From Pseudobacter sp051955275 (GTDB lineage: Bacteria > Bacteroidota > Bacteroidia > Chitinophagales > Chitinophagaceae), in the NCBI RefSeq assembly GCF_051955275.1, contig NZ_JBQCGW010000300.1, positions 19,793 to 83,792 of the forward strand: a DNA stretch of 64,000 bases, in the 5' to 3' direction. A program made the position numbers and the translations under genes. Under the pieces are notes generated by a model that saw only the letters and a program-made list of their open reading frames with translations, did not search any database and had not been told where the DNA came from. The first letter of the stretch is position 1; each line of letters opens with the position of its first letter. Below, in pieces: positions 9,355 through 19,000 of this stretch.

Positions 9355-11271
9355 CTACTGACTGATTACTTTAAGCTCTGTTCTCCGGTTTTTTGCGCGG
9401 CCTTCTTCTGAATCGTTATCCGCTACGGGCTGGGAAGCTCCGAAACCTTTGAAACTCAGCCGGGCTGCTTCAATGCCGTGGTCAACAAGATATTTTACTA
9501 CGGCGCGCGCACGGTTGTTGGAGAGCAACAGGTTGTCCTGTTCCCTGCCGACATTATCCGTGTGGCCGCTGAGCTGGATGCGCACGGTCGGGTTGTCGCG
9601 GAGGAGGACCACCAGGTTGTCGAGCTCTGAAGTTGATTCAGGCTTGAGATCGAATTTATTTACATCGAAGAAGATATTGCGCAGCACGATGGTGGCATTC
9701 GCCTCGATCGGCTGCAGAGGGATATCGATGTTGAAGATGGAATCGGACTGCTGGCTGAGTGCAAAGTTCTCTGAGAAGAAGAGATATCCCTTCCGGTTCA
9801 CGTTGAAGGCATAGTCCTTGCCTACGGGCAGCGTCACCAGGTAGTTGCCGGTCTCGTCGGTCTGCACTTTGCTGAGCACTTCCTGGCTGCTGAGGTCTGT
9901 AAGCTCAACAGCGGAGGGTAGTCCCTTGCCGGTCTTCTTGTCGTACACCTTGCCTTTGACCCAGAGTGTGCGCGCAGGACGGATATCGCTGCGGAGCTCG
10001 AAGGTGTAGAGGTCGAGGCCGCCGCGACTGTCGCTTCGGTCGCTGGCATACCAGGCGGTTTTACCATCGGCGGATACTACCAGGCTGCCTTCATTCTCGA
10101 TGGTGTTGATGGGATAGCCGAGATTCACCGGCTTGGTCCATTTGCCGCCGGGTTGTTTGCGGGATACAAAGAGGTCGTCGCCGCCATAACCCAGATGCCC
10201 ATTCGAAGTGAAATAAAAGGTCTGGTTATCGGCGTGGATAAACGGACAACTTTCTTCACCCAGTGTATTGATCTCCGGGCCCAGGTTTTCGGGCTCGCCC
10301 CATCTTCCGTTGGGAAGCAGGCGGCTTACATAAATATCGCTGCCGCCGAAACCACCGGGGCGGTTGCTGGCGAAGTACAACTCTTTTTTATCGGGTGATA
10401 ATGAGGGGGCGGATTCCCAGGCTTCTGTGTTGATGCGGTTGCCAAGGCTTTCAGGCTCACTCCATCCGCCGGGCGTGAGATAGGAAATGTAGAGGTCGCA
10501 GCTGCCCGCGCCTCCGGGGAAATTACAACCCGTGAAGATCAGCCACTGGCCGTCTTGCGAAATATTCTGCGCGCCTTCATTGCTCTGGGTATTGATATTG
10601 CCGGTGAGCGGTTGAGCCGCATGCCAGCCTTTTCCATTGCGGCTGGCGCCGTAGAAGTCTTCATTGATGCCATTCACCCGGCGGGTAAAGATGAGTTCTT
10701 TGCCGTCGATAGTGATGGTGGGATAGTATTCAGAGTTTTTGGAATTGATACTGTCGCCCAGGTTGGTGGGTTCAAAACGATAGGAACCGAGTGGCTTCTG
10801 CTGTGCATAGCGGATGGCGAACTGGTAGCTCTTTCTCCTGTATTCGCCTACCATGCGGCTCTGGTCGTTGAGGTTGGGAATGCTGATGAAATCCCCGATG
10901 GCCTGCAGTGCTTTTTCGAAATCGCCTTTGCCGGCCAGGTTGATGGAGTAGGGAAGATTATAGTCGCGGAAATAAATACTGTCGATGGACTTTGCTTTCT
11001 CATAGGCTGTGATGGCTTTCTGGTACTGTTTCATTTCGCCGTGAAGGCCACCGATGGACAGCCAGGCGTCCAGGAAACCGGGCTCTTTACTGACAGCGTT
11101 CTCCAGTATTCTAAGGGCTTCCGGAAAATTGCCGTCCTGGGCAATGGAGATGGCCTGTTCGTACAGGGCTGCCACTTTTTTATTGATCTTTTCCGGATCG
11201 TATTGTGCAAAGCTGATCTGGCCGGTGAATACGGAGGCTACGATTATGGTACAGAATAACTTGAAACCCAT
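9355..11271 (-). CDS. PorE-like TPR/PD40/OmpA-family protein
   Basis: 638 residues. Domain order: signal peptide ending ISFAQ (about 1-22), TPR repeats (about 28-140), PD40/WD40-like beta-propeller repeats (about 180-425, with repeated NT...E(S/G) and LYFASNRPGGFGGSDIY motifs), a carboxypeptidase-regulatory-like domain (about 440-510) and a C-terminal OmpA peptidoglycan-binding domain (about 525-638, FDVNKFDLKPES...LSGHTDNVG...NRRTEL). This order matches PorE of the type IX secretion system, which links the machinery to peptidoglycan. Because Bacteroidota carry several similar paralogues, assignment to PorE itself is inferred. It stands alone, 104 bp after queE. Confidence 0.85.
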   Translation of the reverse strand: MGFKLFCTIIVASVFTGQISFAQYDPEKINKKVAALYEQAISIAQDGNFPEALRILENAVSKEPGFLDAWLSIGGLHGEMKQYQKAITAYEKAKSIDSIYFRDYNLPYSINLAGKGDFEKALQAIGDFISIPNLNDQSRMVGEYRRKSYQFAIRYAQQKPLGSYRFEPTNLGDSINSKNSEYYPTITIDGKELIFTRRVNGINEDFYGASRNGKGWHAAQPLTGNINTQSNEGAQNISQDGQWLIFTGCNFPGGAGSCDLYISYLTPGGWSEPESLGNRINTEAWESAPSLSPDKKELYFASNRPGGFGGSDIYVSRLLPNGRWGEPENLGPEINTLGEESCPFIHADNQTFYFTSNGHLGYGGDDLFVSRKQPGGKWTKPVNLGYPINTIENEGSLVVSADGKTAWYASDRSDSRGGLDLYTFELRSDIRPARTLWVKGKVYDKKTGKGLPSAVELTDLSSQEVLSKVQTDETGNYLVTLPVGKDYAFNVNRKGYLFFSENFALSQQSDSIFNIDIPLQPIEANATIVLRNIFFDVNKFDLKPESTSELDNLVVLLRDNPTVRIQLSGHTDNVGREQDNLLLSNNRARAVVKYLVDHGIEAARLSFKGFGASQPVADNDSEEGRAKNRRTELKVISQ

Positions 11272-11375
11272 GACAACAGTTTTTAATGTCAGCGCGCACC
11301 GGAAAGATAATACCCAAAAATTAAAAACGTATGTGTATGCCGTTTATTCTCTTGTAGAATAATAACTATGCCAGT

Positions 11376-11990
11376 TTAGGGCACATGGATATATTTATGG
11401 AGCTGGAGCGAAAACTCCCATTGCGGGTTGTCCTTGATGTAATCGATGATGAGGGGGGTAACCTGGCCGGATTTGCTCCATTCAGGCTGCAGGAAGAGCT
11501 TGCAGTTGGGCGATACTTCGGCGGCAAACTTTTCGGCCCACTGGAAATCTGTTTTGTTATAGATCACCACTTTGAGTTCGTTGGCCAGTGGCAGGATCTC
11601 CGGGAGGGGTGCTTTGAATTTTTTGGGCGAAAGGCAGATCCAGTCCCATTTACCACTCACAGGATGGGCGCCGGAGGTTTCGATATGCGTTTGAAAGCCT
11701 GCCTCGTGCAGGGCACCGGTGAGCGGGGTGCAATCGTGCATCAGCGGTTCGCCGCCGGTGATGATGGCAATACGGCCGGGATATTGTGCCGCGCCGGCCA
11801 CAATGGTGCCGATATCATGCAGCGGATGTTTTGCCGCGTCCCAGCTATCCTTCACATCACACCATACACAGCCCACATCACAACCGCCGAGGCGGATGAA
11901 GTAAGCGGCCCTTCCCTGATGATAACCTTCACCCTGAATGGTGTAGAAGGATTCCATTACAGGAAGCTGAGTGGTAACGATTTCTGACAT
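11376..11990 (-). CDS. queE: 7-carboxy-7-deazaguanine synthase QueE
   Basis: 204 residues, radical SAM enzyme converting 6-carboxytetrahydropterin to 7-carboxy-7-deazaguanine in the preQ0/queuosine pathway. The iron-sulfur cluster cysteines are Cys37, Cys41 and Cys44 (GGCDVGCVWCD), with the family's N-terminal FYTIQGEG substrate motif and ITGGEP at about residue 78. It starts 30 bp after folD on the same strand. No other deazaguanine genes are adjacent; the only other related gene in the window is the cysteine-less QueF-like protein at 60095-60535. Confidence 0.95.
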   Translation of the reverse strand: MSEIVTTQLPVMESFYTIQGEGYHQGRAAYFIRLGGCDVGCVWCDVKDSWDAAKHPLHDIGTIVAGAAQYPGRIAIITGGEPLMHDCTPLTGALHEAGFQTHIETSGAHPVSGKWDWICLSPKKFKAPLPEILPLANELKVVIYNKTDFQWAEKFAAEVSPNCKLFLQPEWSKSGQVTPLIIDYIKDNPQWEFSLQLHKYIHVP

Positions 11991-12020
11991 GATGCAAAGG
12001 TAGGATAATGATGAACAATG

Positions 12021-12896
12021 CTAGTTCCTTTCCATGCAGGCCCTGTAGGTATTGGCCATCAGCGCAGCGATGGTCATCGGTCCTACGCCACCCGGTACAG
12101 GAGTGATATAACTGCATTTGGGGGAAACATTGGTAAAGTCAACATCTCCTTTGATGGAATAGCCTCTTTTTTTAGTGGCGTCTGCTACACGGGTGATACC
12201 CACGTCTATCACCACGGCGCCTTCTTTTACCATGTCTGCCGTTACAAACTCGGGCCTGCCCAGGGCAGCCACAATGATATCGGCCTGGAGGCAGATCTCT
12301 TTAAGGTTCTTTGTTTGAGAATGGCAAACGGTAACCGTGCAGTTACCGGGATTGGTATTGGCGCTGAGCAGGATGCTCATGGGGCGGCCTACAATATTAC
12401 TGCGGCCGATCACCACGGCATGTTTGCCTTTGGTTTCGATCTTATAATGTTCCAGCATCAGCATAATGCCGTGCGGAGTAGCGGAAACAAATGTAGGAAG
12501 CCCCTGTACCAGCTTTCCGGCACTTACGGGATGGAAACCGTCCACATCCTTGGAAGGATCGATGGTTTCGATCACTTTGGCTTCGGAAATATGTTTTGGG
12601 AGCGGGAGTTGTACCAGGATGCCGTCAACATCAGGGTCGTTGTTCAGGTCTTCAATGGCCTGCAGCAACTTGAATTCACTGATATCTTCAGGGAGGCGGA
12701 GGAGGGTTGATTTATAACCGATCTCTTCGCAGGTCCTTACTTTGGAACCAACATAGGTTTCGCTGGCGCCATTGCTTCCAACCAGCACAGCGGCGAGGTG
12801 CGGAACCTTCTTGCCTGCTGCGGTCAATTGTCCAACTTTCACCTTCAATTCATCTTTGGTGGCCTGCGATACAACTTGTCCGTCTAAAATTTCCAT
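12021..12896 (-). CDS. folD: Bifunctional methylenetetrahydrofolate dehydrogenase/cyclohydrolase FolD
   Basis: 291 residues from the ATG at 12896 (MEILDGQVVS). Interconverts 5,10-methylene-, methenyl- and 10-formyl-tetrahydrofolate. Seen: the catalytic YVGSK (Lys in YVGSKVRTCEEIG), VQLPLPKH, the PCTP-equivalent ATPHGIMLML, the Rossmann motif GRSNIVGRP and the C-terminal PVPGGVGPMTIAAL. An upstream extension in the same frame exists but has no family support. It is followed 30 bp later by queE and is divergent from the barrel gene at 12978. Confidence 0.96.
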   Translation of the reverse strand: MEILDGQVVSQATKDELKVKVGQLTAAGKKVPHLAAVLVGSNGASETYVGSKVRTCEEIGYKSTLLRLPEDISEFKLLQAIEDLNNDPDVDGILVQLPLPKHISEAKVIETIDPSKDVDGFHPVSAGKLVQGLPTFVSATPHGIMLMLEHYKIETKGKHAVVIGRSNIVGRPMSILLSANTNPGNCTVTVCHSQTKNLKEICLQADIIVAALGRPEFVTADMVKEGAVVIDVGITRVADATKKRGYSIKGDVDFTNVSPKCSYITPVPGGVGPMTIAALMANTYRACMERN

Positions 12897-12977
12897 GGCG
12901 CAAAGGTAACTGAAGAATTTTAATGAAACGAATAGTAAAACTTTCCTCGTTTTTTGTTTCCATGGAAAATCTACTAT

Positions 12978-13796
12978 TTGAAAACAATCCTCTGGGGCCT
13001 GTTTTGCGCGCTGGGAGCGCGCGCTGTAGCCCAAATCACACAATCGCCAGCCCTGCTTCCACTCCATGCAGCGGCTTATAATCAAACGTTTGCTGATATT
13101 TTTTCATCGAGAATTAACCCCGCCCTGCTGGGAAGCATCAGGGATTTTGAGGCAGGAGCCTGGGTAGAAAAGAAATACCTCCTGCCAGGATTGCAGCAGT
13201 ACCAGCTGGTGGCAGGCGCACCCGCCGCAGGCAGTGGCTGGGCTGTTTCGATGGATTATGCCGGCATCAGTCATTACCGCAACTGGGAAACCAGTCTGGG
13301 TTATGGCAAAAAACTGGGTAGATGGAGTATTGGGGCAACTTTCAATTACACGGCGCAATCGGCCAGTGGGTATGGTAACCAGTGGCAGGTCTCCGGCAAT
13401 ATCGGACTGCTCTGGCAGCTAAGTCCGGCCATCACAACGGGTATGCAACTCTATCGCCTGGGCGGCGATATGTTTTCCAATGCCCCTGGCCTGCGGCCTG
13501 CTTACGGTTATGCGGCAGGGTTAGGATGGCTGGTAGCAGAAGGCATCCTGCTGGAGGCAACGCTTATGGGCAATGAAAATCAGCGGGCTGCCATACAAAC
13601 CGGCATTCACTGCAAGGCAGGGGAGCGGCTGATGGCCAGTTGTTTCCTGGACCTGGCTGAGTCCCGGCCATCGATGCGGGTGAAATGGTTATGCGGCCTG
13701 ATACAGTTAGGCGTTACCGGTAGTTATCATGCCATACTGGGATTTTCGCCCGGTGTGCTGCTGATCGTTTCAGGCGCTGAAAAAGGAGGGTTATGA
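12978..13796 (+). CDS. Predicted outer-membrane beta-barrel protein (PorV/PorQ-like appearance)
   Basis: No precise family is recognised. A TTG at 12978 gives MKTILWGLFCALGARAVAQ, a clean signal peptide; a TTG at 12954 is also in frame, and no ATG fits. The rest (about 250 residues) is built of alternating short strands with Gly/Tyr/Trp-rich turns (SINPALLGS-like start, then RNWETSLGYG, RWSIGATFNY and similar), as in Bacteroidota barrels where an N-terminal 'NPAL' motif is typical. Its stop overlaps the next start (ATGA at 13793-13796), so it is translationally coupled to the helix-hairpin-helix barrel protein. The two probably work together in the outer membrane. Confidence 0.75.
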   Translation: MKTILWGLFCALGARAVAQITQSPALLPLHAAAYNQTFADIFSSRINPALLGSIRDFEAGAWVEKKYLLPGLQQYQLVAGAPAAGSGWAVSMDYAGISHYRNWETSLGYGKKLGRWSIGATFNYTAQSASGYGNQWQVSGNIGLLWQLSPAITTGMQLYRLGGDMFSNAPGLRPAYGYAAGLGWLVAEGILLEATLMGNENQRAAIQTGIHCKAGERLMASCFLDLAESRPSMRVKWLCGLIQLGVTGSYHAILGFSPGVLLIVSGAEKGGL

Positions 13797-15784
13797 GAAC
13801 GATGATGGTGCTTTTTATGATGATCGCACAAACGCTGTTTGTGTACGCCCAGGAAGAAGAAACGATGCAGGAACTGCAGCTGGAACAACTGAAGGCAAGA
13901 GAAGAAAACATGACCGAAGATGACGGACAGTGGCAATTGTATGAACACCGCCGCCATCATCCTCTCCGGCTCAATATGGCCACTGCCGATGATCTGCAGG
14001 AACTTCAACTGTTGCAACCCTGGCAGATCAGAAATTTCCTGCTCTACCGGCAAACTTTCGGCAGGTTGCTGAGCATTTATGAATTACAGGCAATTCCCGG
14101 CTGGGACGTGGAAACCATTCAAAGGATCCAGCCCTTTGTAAGCATCCGAGAATCGGAAGCAGGCGACCTGCCTTTCCTGAAAAGGTTCAGGGAAGGGGAG
14201 GGAAGTCTGTTGCTGAGGACTGGAAAGTGGTTCGCTGCAGGAGGACCGTCTTCGTATGTACGGTATCGTTATAAATGCGGGCGGCAGTTGCAATGGGGCA
14301 TCACTGCTGATAAAGATGCCGGAGAATCCTTTTTCAAGGGTGTGCAACAGCAGGGATTCGATTTTTATTCCGCCCATCTTTTTGCCAGAAGGGTGGGGCC
14401 TTTGCAGGTGCTGGCCCTGGGGGATTTCCAGGTGAACATGGGGCAGGGACTGATACAATGGCAGGGGATGAATTATGCGTTCAGTGCAGTGCTGGGCGCC
14501 AAAAAACAAGGCGAAGTATTGCAGCCATACAGTTCGGCAGGGGAGTTCAACTTCCATCGTGGGATTGGCGTTACTATGGGTACCGGAAAATTACAGGTGA
14601 CTGCATTCATATCGTACCGTAAATTATCAGCACACCTGCAAAACGATAGTGCGGGCCGGTACTTCACTAATTTCATTACCAGTGGTTATCATCGCACTTT
14701 GTCTGAGCAGGAAGCAAAGCATACTGTTAAATTGCTCACCACAGGCGCAAGCCTGCGGTGGAGGCATCGCAGCCTGCAGCTGGGACTGAATGCTGTTGAG
14801 TACCGGTCATCCATTGCATTCCGGCCGCCGCCTGCGGTGTACAGGTTGTTTGCTATCAGTGGTAAGCAATGGGGCAATGCAAGCGCGGATTATGCCTTCA
14901 CCATCCGCAACCTTCATTTGTTCGGTGAGTTTGCCATCGATCAGCGTGCACAGACAGCAGGCACAGCCGGCATGCTTTGCAGTCTGTTGCCGGCCTTGCA
15001 ACTGGCTGTCAGCTATCGCTATTTCAGTAAACAATACCAGAGCCTGTTCAGCAGCGCGGTTTCGCAGGGTGCTGCGCCTTCCAATGAAGAAGGTATTGCT
15101 TTGCGGCTCGACTGGCAGTTGAACCGTTGCTGGAAGCTGCAGGCGCAGACGGATATCTTCCGTTTTCCCTGGCTTCGTTACCGGGTGGATGCGCCTGCTA
15201 ACGGGTATGAGCACCTGCTATTGATGACCTGGCAACCTTCCAGAAAGATCAGCTGGCAGTTCCGTTACCAGTATGCATTGAAACCATTGAACGGGGCTGA
15301 TACATTTGCCGTGAAATATCCGGGCTGGCAGCAGCGCAGGCAATGGCGGGTGCAATGGAGCTGGGAGATGGGCCCCCGCTTTACCATCAGGCAGCGGACG
15401 GATTTTCTGCTTGCAGGTATAAAAGGCGTACCGGAAGAAAGCGGGGTGAGCCTATGGCTGGATGCCAGCTTCAAAGCCAGCAGGCGATGGCAGCTCAATG
15501 CAAGGCTGCATATCTATGAAACAGGCAGTTATCTGAGCAGGGTCTACAGTTATGAGCGGGACGTTTTATACAGTTATTCCATGCCTGCTTTTGCCGGGAA
15601 TGCCATCCGTTCGTATGTGCTTACACGTTATAAACTGGCAAATAAACCAGGAAGGTGGAGTGCTGAATTATGGTTGAAATATGCCATCGCTGTACGTCCT
15701 TCCGGGCTGCCAGTACCTGCTGAAGAAGGGGAGGAAATTCCTCAAACGGATCTGCGTGTGCAATTGATGTTCGGGCTGCGCTGA
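13793..15784 (+). CDS. Helix-hairpin-helix (ComEA-like) domain fused to a large outer-membrane barrel
   Basis: 663 residues. Signal peptide MRTMMVLFMMIAQTLFVYAQ; acidic linker; then at about 58-116 two tandem helix-hairpin-helix motifs of ComEA type (LNMATADDLQELQLL..., FGRLLSIYELQAIPGW). The remaining about 540 residues look like a large beta-barrel (alternating Tyr/Trp/Arg-rich strands, HRGIGVTMG..., DFQVNMGQGLIQWQG). HhH motifs of this type bind the DNA backbone without sequence specificity in competence protein ComEA; here they would face the periplasm. A role in DNA handling is inference, as HhH can also mediate protein contacts. It overlaps the upstream barrel gene by 4 bp. Confidence 0.75.
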   Translation: MRTMMVLFMMIAQTLFVYAQEEETMQELQLEQLKAREENMTEDDGQWQLYEHRRHHPLRLNMATADDLQELQLLQPWQIRNFLLYRQTFGRLLSIYELQAIPGWDVETIQRIQPFVSIRESEAGDLPFLKRFREGEGSLLLRTGKWFAAGGPSSYVRYRYKCGRQLQWGITADKDAGESFFKGVQQQGFDFYSAHLFARRVGPLQVLALGDFQVNMGQGLIQWQGMNYAFSAVLGAKKQGEVLQPYSSAGEFNFHRGIGVTMGTGKLQVTAFISYRKLSAHLQNDSAGRYFTNFITSGYHRTLSEQEAKHTVKLLTTGASLRWRHRSLQLGLNAVEYRSSIAFRPPPAVYRLFAISGKQWGNASADYAFTIRNLHLFGEFAIDQRAQTAGTAGMLCSLLPALQLAVSYRYFSKQYQSLFSSAVSQGAAPSNEEGIALRLDWQLNRCWKLQAQTDIFRFPWLRYRVDAPANGYEHLLLMTWQPSRKISWQFRYQYALKPLNGADTFAVKYPGWQQRRQWRVQWSWEMGPRFTIRQRTDFLLAGIKGVPEESGVSLWLDASFKASRRWQLNARLHIYETGSYLSRVYSYERDVLYSYSMPAFAGNAIRSYVLTRYKLANKPGRWSAELWLKYAIAVRPSGLPVPAEEGEEIPQTDLRVQLMFGLR

Positions 15785-15980
15785 TGGTGGTGGAAAGAGG
15801 CTGCATAAAACCGCAAGTGCTAATCTGCTATGTATCACCAATTTACTGAAAAGCAGCAGGGGACTGAATTGTGGCTGCCCGAAATGCTGGGTTCTTTTTA
15901 AAAACATTTTGATTTTTTGGCAGCATTTTCAAAATTCCTGTTGTCTACATTTTAATCCGCCTCCCTGTTTTAACATTTTT

Positions 15981-16010
15981 TTGGGAAGATTTAAATCTTC
16001 CTATATTTAC
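15981..16010 (+). promoter_or_regulatory. susC promoter with an 18-bp perfect palindrome in the spacer
   Basis: A TTG at 15981-15983 and TATATTTA at 16002-16009 resemble the Bacteroidota -33 (TTTG) and -7 (TAnnTTTG) elements, 18 bp apart. The spacer is filled by the perfect 18-bp palindrome GGAAGATTTAAATCTTCC (15984-16001), a likely binding site for a dimeric regulator. Transcription would start near 16016, leaving about 22 bases of untranslated leader. Confidence 0.55.
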
Positions 16011-16032
16011 GTAGTTCAAAATTAAACTCACT

Positions 16033-16052
16033 AGTCACATGAGAAAAATTCT
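16033..16052 (+). promoter_or_regulatory. Predicted antisense-RNA target spanning the susC start codon
   Basis: AGTCACATGAGAAAAATTCT contains the susC ATG (16039-16041). It is the exact reverse complement of 29762-29781 in the core of the second small-RNA-like unit. The first unit pairs over 15 contiguous bases (16033-16047), then three more after a one-base bulge. Pairing would cover the ribosome entry site. Confidence 0.6.
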
Positions 16053-19000
16053 TTCACTGCTCGCAGTGCTGATACTCTATTGCGTATCGGTAACTGCCCA
16101 AAGCCGGTTTATCACCGGCCAGGTCCGGGACAATCAGGGAGAACCGGTACCTTTCACTTCAGTAACTCACAAAAGCACCGGAAAAGGCGTTACCTCGGAC
16201 GTCAACGGAAATTTCAGAATCTCAGCTGCCACCGGCGATGTACTTGTCTTCACAGCGGTGGGAACCCAATCTTCAGAAGTAACAGTTGGTACCAGCGACG
16301 TGCTGTCTGTTACCCTTGTTAAAACCGGTAACCTCCAGGAAGTGGTGGTAACGGCATTGGGTGTACGCCGTCAGGCTAAAGAACTGGGATATGCAACTGC
16401 GCGTGTGCGTAACAGTGAGATCAACCAGGCAAAAACGGTGAACCTTCAGAACGGCCTGACCGGAAAGGTTTCCGGTTTGAGCATCACCACCGTCAACAGT
16501 GGTGTGTTTGAAGAAACCAAGATCAACCTGCGCGGCCTCCGTTCCCTCACGGGCAATAACCAGCCCCTGCTGGTAGTTGACAATATTCCTATTTCTCTCG
16601 GTTTCATCTCTGTGCTGAACCCGAACGATGTGGAAGACGTGAACGTACTCAAAGGCGCATCCGCTGCGGCTCTTTACGGACCGGACGGTGTGAACGGTGT
16701 GATCCTCGTTACCACCAAGAGGGGCTCTACAGGAAAGCCCTACTTTGTGGTAGGCCAGTCCGTTCAGCTTGCCCGCGTGAGCTTCCTGCCTAAAATGCAA
16801 TCACGTTTTGGCGGAGGAACCAGTGAAGATGCACTGGGCCGCCCATTGTATGATCCCATCGAGAACCAGCAGTTTGGCCCGGAGTTCAATGGAGAAATGA
16901 TTGATCTCGGTCCGGAACTGGAAGACGGCGATGTTCAGCGCGTGCGCTACAGTCCACTGAAGAATGAAAAGAAAAAATTCTGGAACAATGGTCTTACGCT
17001 GCAGACCGATGTGGCCTATGCCGCAAAAGACTTCTACATGTCTGCCCAGCTCGCCGACCTGAAAGGCCTGATGCCTAAAGACGTGAACAAAAGGAACTCT
17101 ATCCGCATCAACACCAGCCGTGAATACGGAAAGTTCAAAGCCACCCTCAACCTGAACTATGTTCAGAGCAATTATGACATCGTGAACAATGCTGCTTATG
17201 CAGCCCGCTTTGCCAGCAGCTACAATGGCAGCGTATACTTCACGGTGCTCAATACGCCCATGCATGTGCCCCTCACCAGTTACAAGGATATCCGCAACAA
17301 CAAGTATGCGCAGTATTCCAATTACTACAACGAGTACTTTGTGAACCCGTACTGGGCCATTGAAGCGCATCGCTCCAAAGGAAGAACGGATAACCTGCTT
17401 GGCGGCCTGGAGCTCAACTATGATCTGTTCGATTGGTTGCAGGCTACTTACCGCATCGGTACTTCCTTTACCTACGGCACTTTCAAGAATGAGAACGCAC
17501 CTATTGAGACCACTCAGTTTGCGCAGGACCACCGTGGCCAGCAGTTTGATGCGGCACCAGGAAGCGTAGCCGATGGCAGCGATTTCAATAACCGGATCAC
17601 ACATGAATTCTTCCTCAATGGAAGAAAAGAATTGCCCGGCGATTTTGCTGTTACTTATATAGCGGGTGGCCGTTACCGTGAGAACAGAGCAAAAAATATC
17701 AATACTACCGGTAATAACCTGGTGGTTCCTTATCTCTTCAACCTCAGCAACCGCTCCGGCGAAGCCGTAGGAACGGAGAGCAATATCAAGAACCGTCTGG
17801 TATCGGTATTCGGACAGGTAAGTCTGAATTACAAGGGTTGGGCCAACCTGGAATTCTCAGCAGCCAATGACTGGGACAGCCGGCTCAATATCGATAACAA
17901 CTCCTATTTCTATCCAAGCGTAAGTGCTTCGGTATTGCTCACCGACGCCATTCCTGCGCTGGGCGAAAGCAAATTCCTGTCTTATGCAAAACTGCGTGGC
18001 TCCTGGTCCAAATCTGCCAACGTGAATCTTGGAACTTATGCACTGGAAGCCACTTACAGCCAGACGGGCGGTTTCCCATACGGTGGCCTCGGTGGTTTCA
18101 GTGCAGACAATGGCGTAACCAATCCGAACATCCAGCCTGAAAAAGTGAATTCAAAGGAAGTGGGCGTGGAACTAGGCTTCATGAACAATCGCTTCAACCT
18201 GGACGCTACTTACTACCATCAGAAAAATACAGACCAGATCCTGGATGTACAACAGTCATCCGCCACAGGATATACGCTGTACCGTACCAATACGGCCGAC
18301 TTTGAGAACTATGGTGTGGAGATCGATCTGAACCTGACGCCGCTTGTGAAGATCGGGCAGGGAAGGATCAACTTCAGTATCAATGCCACTTACAACGACA
18401 ACAAGGTGACTTCTCTTTTTCCGGGTATCAATGAACTGGCCATCGGCGGTACCAACCTGTTCACGCAGATCGCTGCCAGCTCTCCTGACGCCTTCAACTA
18501 TGCCATTGTTGGCAAGCCTGCCTTTGTGTTCAAGCTCAGTGATTATGCGCGTGATGCGCAGGGCAGGGTGATCGTTGACAGGGTAACCGGTGATCCTATG
18601 CTGGAAGACAGCCTGGTGACCCGTGGCAGGTCCATGCCACTCTGGACACTCGGTTTCAACCCAAGCTTCAGCTGGAAAGGGCTTACTTTCTCCATGACAT
18701 GGGATTACAAGGGAGGTCACTATGCATACCATGGCATCGGTTCCGATATGGACTTCACTGGCATCTCACAGCGCAGTGCGCAGTTCGGCCGTCAGCGTTT
18801 CGTATTTCCAAACTCCGTGTATGATGATGGTACAGGAAAGTATGTGGAGAACACCAATCTTACCACATCCAGCGGCAACAGAAGCTTCTGGGCTGTGGGT
18901 GCCACCAATACTTCCATAGCTACCAACTACTTCTCCAGCGCTGCTTACTGGAAGCTGCGTGAAGTAGCTATCTCCTATGTGCTGCCGTTCAAATTCATCG

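Noticed and set aside
12897..13085. 63-codon N-terminal extension of folD
   Set aside because: FolD family proteins start at the MEILDG-type segment; the extension overlaps the divergent barrel gene and has no resemblance to any domain.
16801..17604. 267-codon open frame opposite the susC gene
   Set aside because: Antisense shadow of the receptor; no start context and no recognisable domain.
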